Source of the DNA: Ophiosphaerella korrae
Taxonomy: Eukaryota > Ascomycota > Dothideomycetes > Pleosporales > Phaeosphaeriaceae
Direction of reading: 5' to 3'
Assembly: GCA_028456385.1 (NCBI GenBank)
Contig: JALNQF010000086.1
Location: forward strand, 1 to 64,000
DNA: 64,000 nt
Shown here: one piece after another, positions 44,248-56,710 of the stretch
Layout: each line of letters begins with the position of its first letter
Position numbering within the stretch: the stretch's first letter is position 1
Made by a program: the position numbers and the translations under genes
The notes under the pieces: generated by a model
What the model was told of the DNA's origin: nothing
The model's database searches: none
The model's input: the letters and a program-made list of their open reading frames with translations, nothing else

Positions 44248-46130
44248 TTATGAAGAGCACAGTATTGTCTTCGCCCAACGATCGCCCTTCTCCACATCAA
44301 CATCCTTGCTCATCTGACTGTTTGCGCATCCAGCATTGACAAACTTTGGCCAAGTGTTTGTAAGAATGAGGTACTTTACTTCCCGCTCGGCTGGATCAAA
44401 CACCATCTCTGTAAATGATTCTGGAATTTCGAAGTTACCTAAAGCCTCGTCTACATTAAACTCCTGCATTTGTGAAACCGCCTGGAGATTTGCGCGGCCT
44501 AGTGCATCAAGGCTTACAGCTGGCTGAAGGTGCGAAGTTGAATTGAAGGAACTTTTACAATCGAGAGGTAAGTCGGGCACCTCGTTTGGAAATACGCAAT
44601 CGAAAGGTGTGGCATTGTCGGGTATGGATAATGCGACGGATCCACGTTTACTGCCGTTGAGTAAGGCGGCCGAAGCGTCAAAAACGCTATGTAGGCGTTT
44701 CATTTCTCTCGAAGAAATATTGATTGGGAATTCCGAATAGCCAAGGGATATGAAATGAGAGTAGATACGCACTGCAGAAACGAACTGTCTATGACGGTGC
44801 TCTGCGGTCGAAGACTTTGGGGCAAACCAGGCGCGTCGCCAGTCTGCAAGATGAGTGAGGAAGCTGATATTCTCTCCGGAAAAGTCTTTCAAGGCAGCAA
44901 ACTCCAAAAGGGGTAAGGCGTTTGTTCGGAGAGCGTTGTCAAGCGCGGTCATGGTCAACATAGCGGACTTTTGAGAGTCGAAAGAGCCCATGGTTTTTGT
45001 AGAGAGATTTCCAGTAGTTTTTAATGTCGTCGTTTTTGAGAAGGTGCTAGGGCTCATCAAGGACTCGTCACCACCATCGAGATCATTAAGTGTCTGGCGC
45101 TTCTCCCAATTTGCAATCGCGTCGAGTGTCTCTTGGCGGAGTGCGCTGCTTTTGGCAACACCAAGGATGGGGAAACCAATCGCAAATACTTCCATAAAGA
45201 AAATGCAGATGGAGAACCAAGTTGGTGGTGGTAAAACGGCATTCACAGGCGCAAATTGGGGTGCATACATGCCTGCAAGCCATAAAGGAGATGCTGGGAG
45301 ACTGAAATAATGAGCGTGCTGACATACACTAAGAGTTTCGACTTACCCAGCAAGACAGCAGCAAATGGTTTGCGTTCTCCAGCTATGGACGTCGCGTACA
45401 CTACGAGACTTCCATAGCATATATGGTGCGTAGACCCACGCCCAGAACAGTTGCCATACTATTGATAGCCACCACTCCCAACCTTTGGAACAGCTCATGC
45501 GCGCTTGCTTTCCCGTACCTTCGATCATGTATTCGAATAGGCCAAAGCCAGGGTGAAATTTCCTAGAACCGAGGAACACAAATAATGTGAGTATGAACTG
45601 ATCAGATCAACAAATATGTTCCGAGCAACGTCTGCTGAACTCACCTGAGCAGCCATTCCAACACCGATAAACACCAAGGTTTGGTTGATGTTATCAGCGC
45701 GTTCTAGTCCAGCGACGATCCTTTTCCAGCGATTATTTGCAATGGCCTGTGCCCTTTTTTCGTCAATGGCATCGCGATCCTTCAAGGTGCTCATCTGCGT
45801 GAAACGCTTTTGTCGCCCAGCCAAATACAGAAACTGGCTATTCGATGCATGGAACAAAGCCATCCCAAAAGGGAGCCAGATACTCATAACCCAGAACTCA
45901 AGAATGCAAGAAAAATATGCACCAACAGGATAAGCGATTATGCAGAGCGCCGCGTATACATGTAGCGAAAAGACGCCGGCCAAAAGAAGTGGAATTCTCC
46001 GCATCCGAAGTGAGGGTAATTGGCGATGGTTCCAAAGAAAGATCATACCAGAAGCGAGAGCGAGGTTCCAGGCAATGAAGAGACCCATATAGGTCCATCC
46101 TAACTTGTCGAGTATGAGTTTCGACATCAT
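44248..46130 (-). CDS. 7TM-RGS protein, GprK-like
   Basis: Three exons (46130-45645, 45597-45347, 45301-44248) give 596 residues. Seven membrane segments are evident: WTYMGLFIAWNLALASGMIF, LLLAGVFSLHVYAALCIIAY, EFWVMSIWLPFGMALFHA, LVFIGVGMAAQFILTLFVFL, WWLSIVWQLFWAWVYAPYML, CCCLAGLPASPLWLAG and WFSICIFFMEVFAIGFPILG. After a Ser/Thr-rich linker comes an RGS domain: LLEFAALKDFSGENISFLTH and DWRRAWF, then the later helices through FNVDEALGNFEIPESFTEMV. RGS domains speed GTP hydrolysis by G-alpha subunits; receptors fused to RGS occur in fungi (GprK class). The start may equally be the next ATG at 46127. The adjacent cysteines CCC at the intron junction may be palmitoylated. Confidence 0.88.
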
Positions 46131-47457
46131 GAAGGGAGTCTTAGTCGAAAGGATGCGCGGCTTCCGGTTTGTGATATTAGGCTGCAGAGATTCATGGACA
46201 CATATATGTCTTATATCAGTGTGACATTTCAGTAATGTTATTGACAGCACGTTTGTGGGAGTCCCAGGCGACTATAGTCAGGCCCAGCTATCGGCGAAAA
46301 GGGTAGATTGAAGATCTTCTCCAGGATCGCCCAGGATTGTTGTGGAATTTTCGGCCATTAATTTTGATCGAAAGGGCGGATATATGTTGATCGGGGAAAC
46401 AGTCAGCAGACAGATCTCATACTAACAGGCTTGGCAGAACGAGACGATGACTCTATCGTTCAAATGCATAATTAGCGCGATAGAATGCCTTCTGGTAAGT
46501 GGCTAACACCCTTTCGAGTGGCTGGACGCTTGGGCTAAACTAAAACGACAAATAGGGGGACGCCAATAAGCATCATGTGCGTCCTCGTCGATCTTCATAT
46601 CAATGAGAGCGATCCAAGCCATCACGCCCATTAGGAAAAGCAACATAACGGATGGAAACTTTCCGCGTGTTGAGAACACGAACATGTTCCTTGCGAAAGC
46701 GATGCCTTCCGCACGAGGCAGCCAAATTACTGCATCAATAGGTACAAGTAGGCGTATTATGTGCACCAATGCTAGCGATCATCACCAATGCGTGAATCAG
46801 TTCAATAGCGCGTTGACGGCCTGCAAAATTGTTTGCAGAGAAATGGTAGCCATTCACACCTAATGAATAACTTCATCATGTGTTGTTATCTAGGTGCTAT
46901 TTTATGCAACCTAATCTTGGGAGTGTCACCAAAAGCATTTCGTATTGTCGTATTGGTAGCTGTTGTGGTGTGCATGTGGCAAGCCACAATTCTAGAGCCG
47001 AAATGCCGATAGGGCCACAGATTTCAATGCGTTGAACAACCCCACAGGCTTTATCTTGCTTGTTTGTCTTTGTTTTGAGAGCGTTGTCCGACCTTTTCTC
47101 CGTCGGTTAATCCATAGTGTGGGTAACTTGTTGTCGAAAGCCGTATCGATTTAGCATATGTTAACTGTGCTTTACGAGTTCATGCCTGCAATTCTCCTGT
47201 CACAACGCCACAAGGGTACCCCAGTCGATAGTCAGCGAAGAGTGACTTCAGCTATAGTTACGTGCATACTGACTTGATCATGGCTGACGATCGGTACTAC
47301 TACGCAGTAGATCTTTTACAACAAGCCCTTCTCCTGGTGTCCAACACGGGCCGAGCGTCTAGTTTGGTAAGATTGGCGAGCTGTCATGTCTGCGGAGGGC
47401 AGCCAGGTGCACAATGTGACGGCTCGACACAGACGCTAATGTGATTACAACAGCTTC
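46131..47457. other. Spacer, mostly without gene
   Basis: Promoter region of the 7TM-RGS gene and beyond. A minus-strand frame at 46503-46769 has one membrane-like segment but no convincing start or partner exon. Nothing else is supported. Confidence 0.4.
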
Positions 47458-47754
47458 TACGGAGGTGCCTTTCAAAAGTCTTTGCCCACGCCAAGACACT
47501 AAAAAGCCACATTTCTAGGTTAGGTAGTCGAGTGATTGTGACCACATAGTGCGATTTTGCCCTCAAGTCGTGATTCAAAGGCAACAACTATGTCTCGAGT
47601 ATTAATATTGTAACCAGGCGCCATATAGAGATGAGAAATGGCCAGATAGATATTGAAAATTCAGCAAATTGAGAGGTAGAAGACTTCCATATCGTGTGCC
47701 AAGATTGTGGCTTTTTTTTAGCATGGGTAAGAACTTTTGAAAGGCTCCTCCGTA
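47458..47754. mobile_element. MITE sharing Molly-like ends
   Basis: A 293-bp element (47460-47752) flanked by TA (47458-47459 and 47753-47754). Left end CGGAGGTGCCTTTCAAAAGT and right end, inverted, CGGAGGAGCCTTTCAAAAGT are almost identical, and both match the ends of the element at 14952-15635. Similarity between the two arms continues inward for about 50 bp (both reach AAAAGCCACA). No coding sequence. It is best read as a non-autonomous derivative mobilised by the same transposase. Confidence 0.88.
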
Positions 47755-49433
47755 CTGCCAATCATGATGTCAGTGTCGATAGTTTTGTTTAATTGAATCG
47801 TTCATATGTGGTCAAATCATGTGTCGTGGTATGGCCATACTGATAATAGGTAGGCCTTGGAAAGTCGTGATTATGTGGTGTTAGGGAATGAAACTTCTCA
47901 TTTATATCAGTGACAAGGATACACCCTCGTCTAGTGATATAGGCTAGCCATGTGTCACCACCCAAGTATTACAATTGGCTGCTGGTCGTATCATCAAGTC
48001 TTAGGCATGACAACTTGCACCCCTACAGTGTAGCGTATAACCCCATGAATCGTAGAATCTAGATCTGCTAGTCGCATGCATTTGTTGAAAATAGAGTTCA
48101 GACGATAGAAGCGCAAACTAACGTGCTTGTGCTACATATCACAATATCGATAACGGAACGCACCGCGCTTGCACATAATGTGGTGAGGATGCCCTCACTA
48201 GCAACATGCTACCTATTGAACAAAAGAAGTATGGTACAGTTACAATGAAAGGATAAACATAAGCGCACGTACTGACTCTGAGCGAACAAACGCGGACCAG
48301 GTGCGTATGAAGACACGCACAAGGTGACTTATAGATTTTTAATTAGGTTGACATCTTGACGCTTAGCCACAATGTATAGTATCCTGTTTTAATATGATGG
48401 CAGAAGTAGGTTGGCGAACTGGGCCGCGGAAAAAAGCCCTACATGGCGGGAATAAGAAGGCATCGAGGGCGTAGCACAAGGACAAGCCGGTCTATAGTGA
48501 AGTAAGACAAGATGTAGTTGTAGTCGTTTTTTTGAGATTGATATCTTTTACCTTCCATACACACATGGCGAATTTTGATGCAAGGAATGACGGTGACAGA
48601 CTCATCGTACCATTCACAAGGTAGGTAATGATAAATTTTCTTCCGCTCGAAAAACTACTCTACTACGGTACGCAAGGTCATGGGCGGCGCTACTTGCTTG
48701 GTCTTTTCCAAGATCAAGCTATTGTCGCAAGCAATGTTACATCGAAGGCTTCTTGCATTTTCGATCTGAAAGATGTGGAGGCATCGGACAGCGGGATTCT
48801 CCGCCGGGGAGGCACGGGACGAGAACCCTTGTCTAGAACCCGGAGCGAACTCCGCTGACACAAAGTAGTCTTCTGTTTTCACATAGGAGGCGCTGCCTAA
48901 TGTTGAATTAATTGAAAGTTTGGGTATGTCTGCGAGCCTCACTTTGCCTTACATTCTTAGACTCTTGAAGCCCGGCCAATCTATCGGTTTCATCACCACA
49001 ATCAGCATAACTACGTCCTAGGTTTTCCCTTGCCTTCACATATAGCCATCACTCGACATGTAGGCATTTGCAAACCGGTTGAGGCGCCATTCTTGCGGCC
49101 TTGCGCCGCATACCCCCCCACCTCGCGTGTGAGGGGCAGTGTCGTTGTTGTCACTACGTGCGGTCATGCATCATCTTATTAGAGGATAAGAAAGATTTGG
49201 TCAAAACTGTTTGAAATCATTCGTCCGCCTCAAATGAGAAGAAGAAGAAGAAGAAGTGCCGAAAATGCGGGGCTGCCATGCATGCATGCTTGCTCTGGTC
49301 GTGTCGTCAGGTATGCCGTTACGCCGTCAATACCTAGCAAGGATAAAACTTCTCCGAACCAGCCTACAAGAATGAGTGCTCGACCCCAATCACACCTGAA
49401 TTTCTATATGAAACACTTCGGAAAGCTCAAAAA
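47755..49433. other. Spacer, no gene seen
   Basis: Long interval upstream of the SDR gene. Overlapping short frames at 48628-48942 have no features. A short (GAA)n-type run is at 49235-49256. Confidence 0.45.
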
Positions 49434-50216
49434 ATGACATTCAAACACAACAAAACTATGGTCGTAGGTGCTACCAGCGGCATCGGCTGGGCGCTGGCAG
49501 AGAAAATCGTTCAAGATGGTAAACAAGTCATCATTGTTGGACGACGAAAAGAAAAATTAGACGAATTTGAGCGAACATATGGCAGTGGCAAAGTCCATAC
49601 GGTTGTTTTCGACATCAGCGAGCTCGACAAAATACCCAAATTTGTGCAAGACATCACAAGCAAACATCCAGACCTCGAATCGATCTTCCTAAACGCAGGC
49701 ATACAGAGAGGCTTTGACTTCTCGAAACCAGAGACCGTAGACCTTAGTGTGTTGGAACTCGAGTTCAAAACTAACTACCTCTCCTACATGCACATAACGA
49801 CGGCGTTCATCCCATTTCTCCAGAAGAAGGAAAAAGAAACAAGTTTTGTTTACACCACGTCAGGACTTGCTTTGCTTCCACTACCGCGATGCCCGAATTA
49901 TTGCGCGTCCAAGGCGGCGTTGCATCATATGATTTTGGTGCTAAGGGAACAGCTTCGTTCTGGACCGGGCAATATCAGCGTGGTCGAGATCTTCCCACCA
50001 GCGGTGCAGACAGAACTACATGACGCAAAGCATCAACCGGATATCAAGGACGGACGTAGTCTTGGCATGCCTTTGGATGAGTTCACTGAGGCAGCATGGG
50101 CGGGTCTGACGAGGGGTGATGAACAAATTTATGTCGGCTTTGCAGAGAAAGCATTCAATACATTTGAGAAGTCGAGGCAAGAGCTTTTTCGGAGTATCCT
50201 GCTGAGTATGAAATAG
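49434..50216 (+). CDS. Short-chain dehydrogenase/reductase, DltE-like
   Basis: Single exon, 260 residues, a usual SDR length. The nucleotide-binding motif is VVGATSGIGWALAE (T-G-x-x-x-G-I-G type with A-T-S), then IIVGRRKEKLD, where the two arginines suggest preference for NADPH. NAGIQR provides the structural Asn motif, and the catalytic residues are Ser in TTSGLA and Tyr/Lys in NYCASKAA. The C-terminus IYVGFAEKAFNTFEKSR resembles the DltE-like clade of fungal SDRs. Substrate unknown. It starts at the first ATG of the frame and has no intron. Confidence 0.93.
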   Translation: MTFKHNKTMVVGATSGIGWALAEKIVQDGKQVIIVGRRKEKLDEFERTYGSGKVHTVVFDISELDKIPKFVQDITSKHPDLESIFLNAGIQRGFDFSKPETVDLSVLELEFKTNYLSYMHITTAFIPFLQKKEKETSFVYTTSGLALLPLPRCPNYCASKAALHHMILVLREQLRSGPGNISVVEIFPPAVQTELHDAKHQPDIKDGRSLGMPLDEFTEAAWAGLTRGDEQIYVGFAEKAFNTFEKSRQELFRSILLSMK

Positions 50217-51128
50217 TTGTTCAAATTCTGTTAGGACGAGCGCATTTTCCCACAGGGTGATGTTGATTCTTTTTTGCCGTGACGTTGTTTTCAAACTGGG
50301 TCCGTTTATTCAACATAAGTCGGCAATTGGCCATGGACCCATCAATTCGTCTGGATGAAGAGATCCTGGAAACAGTGTCGGGACGACAAAGCTTCCTCGG
50401 AGAGCAATAATCATGGCGGCTGTAGCGCATGAGTAAATGCTAATGATCATATATTGACCCGTGGTCCACTCGCTGCGAGCGTGAAATCCTCTCGTGTCAT
50501 ATTCACAAGGTAGGAGTATTGTGCTGTAGTGCTACGGGTGTGTATTGTAGACTGGTGTGCCCCTCGCTGGGTCAGTGGAGTAAGATAGTGGTGGGTTATC
50601 CTTGGCAGGCAACCATGTAAACAGGACAGTGGTTGAGGGTTACTCTATAATCCACTTAACATCCGGATCATGTGGGTGATGCGGTTCGTAATCGAGGATG
50701 ATATGTGGATGATGCGATCCATTATCAAAGACATGCGCGTGATGTGACGCATCTTCCACTGTTGTGGAATAGGTATTTTAAGATTTACAAACAGGCCAAA
50801 GATCAGAGTCTATATTTTCATGTCTGCCTAGGTATTGTCGTGGCCGTGTAGTAAGGCGACGTAGTCGCAATGTCTATCAATAGTAATACACCGCCATGGA
50901 TAGCTACCAACCACACCTCGTCTTGGAGTAAATAAAAGTGGAATAAAACGACCTTGGATAATCACTGATAACTGCATCTTAGGATGCTTAGCAGGTCCTG
51001 CACAGTAATATAGCTAAGTAACTTGACGACAGTAGGTGTACTCTAGCGGCTATATCGTAGGCCTTTTTTATCGTCTGATATTACTTGGATTGTATTAAAT
51101 ATTAGAATTAGTGTTTCTTTATCTCTTA
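50217..51128. other. Spacer with a degenerate tandem repeat
   Basis: Between convergent genes. Contains two to three degenerate copies of a unit of about 31-34 bp (GATCATGTGGGTGATGCG-like) at 50664-50753. No gene is seen. Confidence 0.5.
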
Positions 51129-54067
51129 TCACGTATATCTAATACTGAACTCTACTGAGCTCCAGACGTCCCAATCATCCTCTTTGTTCTCATTGCCGAA
51201 TACTCTTAGTGCACTCACCCTGACACGATACGCACCATCACCTAACACAGTACCATCTGCAAGCAATCCGTTGAACCAAGCTCGAGCACTTCCACTCGGT
51301 AAGCCGAACTGAGGCCATCCAGCCAGACTGCCTAGCACATCATCACCCTTTAGCACCTCCACAAGCACCACGCGCGTTCCAAACACGGCGGCGATAACGA
51401 TACTCGGCGTAGACATAAAGTTCCCATTTTCAGTGCTAGGAGGATTTGCTGGGTCAGGCCGTGGGATTGTGTAGTTAGAACCTGCAGGTGCGGGACTATT
51501 AAAGTTTGCAAGATACACCGACCCGGGTGGCAGGACAGGAGTACTTCGCATACTACCAACCACTCCAAGATATGGTAAGTTCAGGGTGGTATTTGTGCTG
51601 CTCAAAGTAATAAAGCCGCTGTATATGGGTAGAAGTGTTGCATTAACGTTGGCTGGTGGAGTGCAAGTGACAGTTATGTCGATCGAGCCCCCAGCTGGAA
51701 CCGTTGTTGTTCTGAGTTCAGATTAGCCAAATTTTACTAAAAGTAGTATGTATATGCCTACTCAGAGCTGAATTTTATATCTGCCCATTGTTGTACAATA
51801 GGGCCGGGGGCAGAAGCTACCAATAAACCCCGTGAAAATGGAGCCATAGTATACATAGTAACAGCCTTGCGATGACTCAACTTGAAGACCGCATCAGTAG
51901 ATCCAGTATTTGCTATGCTGAAAGTACGGTTGCCGGTAAAATGATCAGTATCGTTGAAGGCAATATTATCGATACTGAGCTCAGCCGTAGTGTGAGCAGC
52001 ATTCCAGACTTGAACGAGACCAGAGCCTTGTTGTGACACAGGTGCCAGAATATCAAATGCGGCTGTTCCATTGAACCAAGTTATTGGTTTCGCGGTTGTG
52101 GCCAAGATTCGGCGCAGGCGGCCGGCTTCTATCTTGCCATACACCTCGCCGAGTAAGGCATACGCTCCAGCAATCAAAGGAGTGGCTGTTGAGATGTGTT
52201 AGCGACTGAATCACTCCAATTTAACTTCGAACGTACCCATGGAAGTTCCAGACAAGATGCTATAACTCCCCATTGCTACCGGAAATGTGCCTAAGATGTC
52301 CTCGCCTGGAGCTGCGATTTGTGGCTTTGGATACAATTCCCAACTGGGGCCCCAGCTGGTGAAGTGTGTCATATGGCCGGCGCTTAAATTGTTATCAAGT
52401 TCTTCCAAATAATTGTCTGTTGAATTAGCGTTGGGTATCGTTAAGGTAACGGTTGACCCCTGTTTGAGCAATGCATCCCATTGCATAGCCTGATACGGCG
52501 CCACTCTAACCACACCCTCTATGCCGGTTGCCCATACATATATCTCGTCGCGAATAGTCCTGTAGGTCGTTAGTTGGGCTTTATAGAGCTAAAAAGAAGC
52601 GAGAAAAAAAGGGAGGATAGGAACGTACGAATTAATTCGTTCAAAATAGACAAGATATCGTCCACCTTTCGCTGCTATGTTGGCGCCTTGGTCTTGCGGA
52701 TAACATCTGGATATCCTCGAGTCTGTGGGAAATTCTAGTAAAACGATGTGATTACTGAGATCTGGTGTGCCATTGGGCAATGCTTGACAAGCGTTATTCG
52801 CACCGGTTGCGGACCATATGGGAAGAGTCACATCGCGGCTGAAAACTGGCTGGCCCTTCAGAAAGCCAAAGTTTTGCGCGGTGTTATTCCTGGTCGAGTT
52901 GGGCCCAATAGTATATGAACCTCGTGAAAGAAATGCTGGAAAATTAGTGTTGGATACCGCCCCTACTGCGGTGGCAGCTTCACCAGTTGCTGGGCTGAGC
53001 ACCGAGAAAAGCCCCAAGCCACCATCATTGCCCTGAGCTATCGCGAAGGCAATACCAGACTCAGCTATACGGGAGGCGACTAAAGCTACTACGTGGCTTG
53101 ACCACCCAGATTGGCTTGTATTTGATCAGCATTTATGCATAACTCGAGATGATAAGGAGACTTACAAGCCATTTGAGTACGAGATGATATCGGCCCCATC
53201 TTCGACTGCACGAGCAAAAGAAGCGAGCTGTATCTCATCGGTAGTACCCGAGACGCAGTTCCAGATACGATAGGCGCTGATCTTAACTCCGGGAGCAGCG
53301 CCTGTAAAGCCGTACCGATTACCAGTAAGCTGTGCAGCAACTATGCCTGCAACATGCGTGCCGTGGCCGAAACAATGATCTATTGGGTCCCCATCAGGTT
53401 CTGCGGGTGTCACACCGGCTTTGAAATTATCGCCAACGAAATCATATCCCACATCTACCAAACAGCCAGGCCCAAAGCAGCCACCTAGCGCTGGATGTGT
53501 ATAGTCAACACCAGAGTCAATGATAGCCACACGAAAGCCCTTCCCAGTGAAACCTTCTGCTCGTAACTTGTCAATTTGAGTCATTAGGTGTGGTGAGTAA
53601 GATACCACTTCCCCGGTCTGGCGCTTGAGGTGTGATTTTTGAGCTGTCGGAGACGCCGGAATACTGGCTTCATTTATTAGTACCTTGCGTTCAGCAATCC
53701 TAACTGGCCAAATGTCTCGGACGTCCTCAATATTCTTTATATACTGTATCCAGTCGCGGCTGCCGGGTAGGCTGGAGTTCAAATTTGTGCCCTGGATCTG
53801 GAAAGAAATGCCTTTGAAGAAGCGGAAGCTCAGGTCCATGCGGTGTTTGACTTGCACGCCTCCGGCGGCCAGGGAATTATAGAAAGTCTCTTTTGCAACA
53901 TCTTCGTGCGAAAACTCCACGATATACACCCCGGGTAGAACACCCTTTGCCCCGTCTGTCTTGTTCGAAGATGATGCTGCATCTGGACGCCTTGGGTGCA
54001 ATGAAAGGGATAAGGCACATTGCACGCCCAAGCAAAGAACGACAATAAAACGAGTGAATGGCGTCAT
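51129..54067 (-). CDS. Secreted subtilisin-like serine protease (S8)
   Basis: Five exons (54067-53166, 53114-52629, 52559-52237, 52185-51762, 51711-51129) close in frame to 905 residues. A signal peptide (FIVVLCLGVQCALSLSL) and an I9-type propeptide (GVYIVEFSHEDV) precede the catalytic domain. The triad is Asp184 (IIDSGVDYTHPALGG), His235 (GHGTHVAGIVAA) and Ser569 (LSGTSMATP, split by the third intron). A large insertion between His and Ser includes a protease-associated-like region, and the C-terminal 330 residues form beta-rich, Fn3-like domains (AGAYALL... TTTVPAGGSIDITVTC), as in minor extracellular protease Vpr-type fungal subtilases. Many sequons. It is probably a large secreted endopeptidase. 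Confidence 0.93.
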
Positions 54068-55492
54068 CGCAAAGAGCTAGACGAACGTCAATGCACACGT
54101 TCGCAGGCGAGAGACCACTATTATATAGGTTGACATCCATGGCCGCGTTGCCAATAAGTCTAAAAGAGACAAAATGGGGAGCTCCACTCATAAATTGGCC
54201 TACCTGCCCTAAACGGGGAAGTCGAATGGAAATACGAGATTAGGAGGAAACTTGCATGAAGACGATGCTGGGGTCGATCTTCTTGACGGTTATCGAAATC
54301 TTGGCGTCTATGCCCTTTCAAGGCTGGACAACAGCAATCGCATCTGAAAGCTGCCATTGCCCGTCCTTTCTAGGATCTATACCTCACTTTGAAAACTTAC
54401 TATATAGTGGTTACTCTACCGCCCCGGAATGCGACCTACTTAAGATGCCAGTGTGGATTCCAAGGTTGGAAAATGAGGGCCGGAGAATCGGGTGATTGAG
54501 TACTCTGACGTTGTGGGAGGCATTTGCTAGCTCCCCGCCAAACTAACGGGTATAGAGGAGACAGTTATCCCCAAGTTGTCAATACACTTACTATATAGGT
54601 AACTCTACTGAGTAGCTTGAGTAGCTTAGATCATCGTTGGTTCACTCTATTTTGGTCCTCTCCTGTTATAAATGTTGTCATGAGGTGCACGTGCACGCCA
54701 CAATCGGAATCGCGTCACGATCGGATCGCTGAACATCAACACACTGGACTTGGTCTACGTGATGAAAATTAACACCAAAAAAACACTCTAGTTGTTGAAA
54801 AATGCTCAGACTAAGCCCTAAGTCAAGCTAACGCCTCAAAATAGGGCTAAATAACGCTTTAGGAATTGGAGTGGGCAGGGATTGAATGAAATTGCATTAG
54901 AGAACCGTTAGGAAGGGGACATAGACTAATTTTGCAGCTCTTGATACTTGTGCGGGATGAGATACGTTCGAGAGTCGAGATGAGGTAAGGAGGTAGAAGA
55001 GTGAGCGTATGTTCAGTTCTACACTCGGAACATCCATCCAGGTCCGGGTGTGATTGGAACCTTAAAGCATTCGTGCCTCCCGAATTGAGATATCGCCTCT
55101 ATATTCTTCGATGTAGAGGCTGTGCTTGTTAGAATTTACGGATACGAGCTAGTTTCTATTGGAAACGAAAGGCCAGGCTGTGCCTCTTCCAGGGCTATCT
55201 ACCGGTAATTAAATTTAGCGGATGCACTCAGTTCGTTTGATCCCCACAGTACCAACAAACGGTATTTCACACACAGCTCTCGACAACTGTATCTTATTGT
55301 TTACTCTCTGAATACTCCTAAATAGCTCACTCCCGACAAATATTAATTAAATTAATCTAAATCAGACTCGGAAATCACTAGGCAACTGGGCAAAGTCAAA
55401 ATTCAACACTAGTTTAGAATATACTTGCTTTTCTTGTTTGCTGAGCAGCATATCTAAGTTAAAGTTAAGGTCGTAATTCCTGCATTAAGCTC
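54068..55492. other. Spacer, no gene seen
   Basis: Promoter of the subtilase (TATATA near 54121) and the 3' flank of the isochorismatase-like gene. No coding sequence is supported. Confidence 0.5.
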
Positions 55493-56710
55493 TTATGATA
55501 ATGCTGACAGAATGAGAGAGGTGTTAGATAGGAATCCGTTGACTGTATAAGCTTCAGTTTCTATATAAACGGGAGGGACGGGGGTTTCTTACGACCCGCA
55601 TTATACTTGACCATTTGTGTAGCACTGAAGATATATTAGTCAAGACCACGTTACAGATTTTAGGACTCCACTTGCTATTCAGGACTTATAGTTGCCGCAA
55701 TGTCGTCGACGTAAACAACATCGTATCCCTGCTTCAATTAGTAGTAGCTCCATATCATTGCTACGACGATTCCGCACCTTGTAGTAAGCATCCAAAAGCG
55801 TTCCCCACTACCATTAAAATTAGCATTAGCCGACATTTATTCTATGTTAAACTCACCACACACTGATCCGCATTCACTCCTCCAAAGAAAAGCGTGGTCA
55901 TCTGATTCTCCTCTAGCCACGTACCCAGCGGTGTCTGGGCACCCCAAAGACCGCTCAGTCTATCTGTTTCCGAGTCAGCCATCACTATCCCGTTTTCACA
56001 TTGGGTATAGGGCAATTATACTTTTGTGGAAATAAAAATCAGTCCCATTAGCAACACCTGAAACTTGAGCATCAAATAGGGGGCCATAGGGCCGCGCATT
56101 CCACGACCCACGCATAAGCATTGCGCCAAGTTTAGTACCGTCAGTCATGCTGCCCATATTGCTGCCAAAAGTCTCTGCGCCTTCATTAGAGCTCTCTCCT
56201 TCCACTATTCCGAATGAAGAGGTACTCACTCAATGGACTATCAGTTCCATCACTGAAGCCCGCCAAAAAACTGGCGGGCATGTCCCTTAAATCCCTCTCA
56301 TCGAGTCCCCAATTAACCCACAGCACCTTAATTCCCTTCTTCCTAAATCCTTCGATGATCTTCAGGGTGGGTTCTACAGCCGCCCTCCCCGCCGTCGCCG
56401 TTGGGCTCAACTCGGGATGTAGGAAGAAATTCTGCATGTCGATGATGACTAAGGCCGAGCGGGACGGCTCGATTATTGCACTCTTTCGTGAGCCTGCCAT
56501 CGGTACGGTAATCGGCGAAGTAGTGGGGAGGACTAGGGAGCGGGTGAGGTCGTAGGATTTGTTGTCGAGGACGGTCCAGTGGTTGTAGATATTGCCAAGG
56601 AGGGTGACATTGGTGGTCGGGAAAGAGATATTGCCTGAGGCAGTGATGACGGTGGTTACGACGAAAGGCAAGTTGAGTACCGTTTGTAAGGCTATTATTG
56701 AGAACCTCAT
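55493..56710 (-). CDS. Isochorismatase-like cysteine hydrolase with signal peptide
   Basis: Seven exons fit: 56710-56230, 56180-56022, 55963-55857, 55807-55778 (30 nt), 55728-55676, 55624-55593 (32 nt) and 55542-55493; total 303 residues. The catalytic triad of the family is Asp in LVIIDMQNFFLHPE, a Lys in the central part and Cys in GVNADQCVW. SPTATAGRAAVEPT, TLKIIEGFRKKGIKV and GLWGAQTPLGTWLEE are conserved blocks of the fungal group. The first 25 residues (FSIIALQTVLNLPFVVTTV) look like a signal peptide, so it may be secreted. The fifth intron (55625-55675) is GC-AG (GCAAGT...TCAG). The reaction is unknown; relatives hydrolyse isochorismate, nicotinamide or other amides. Confidence 0.87.

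Noticed and set aside
46503..46769. Minus-strand frame of 88 codons with one membrane-like segment
   Set aside because: No convincing ATG context, no splice partner and no recognised family; could be a relic but is not supported enough to call.
50660..50760. CRISPR-like array
   Set aside because: Units are degenerate, without spacers of even size, and the genome is eukaryotic.
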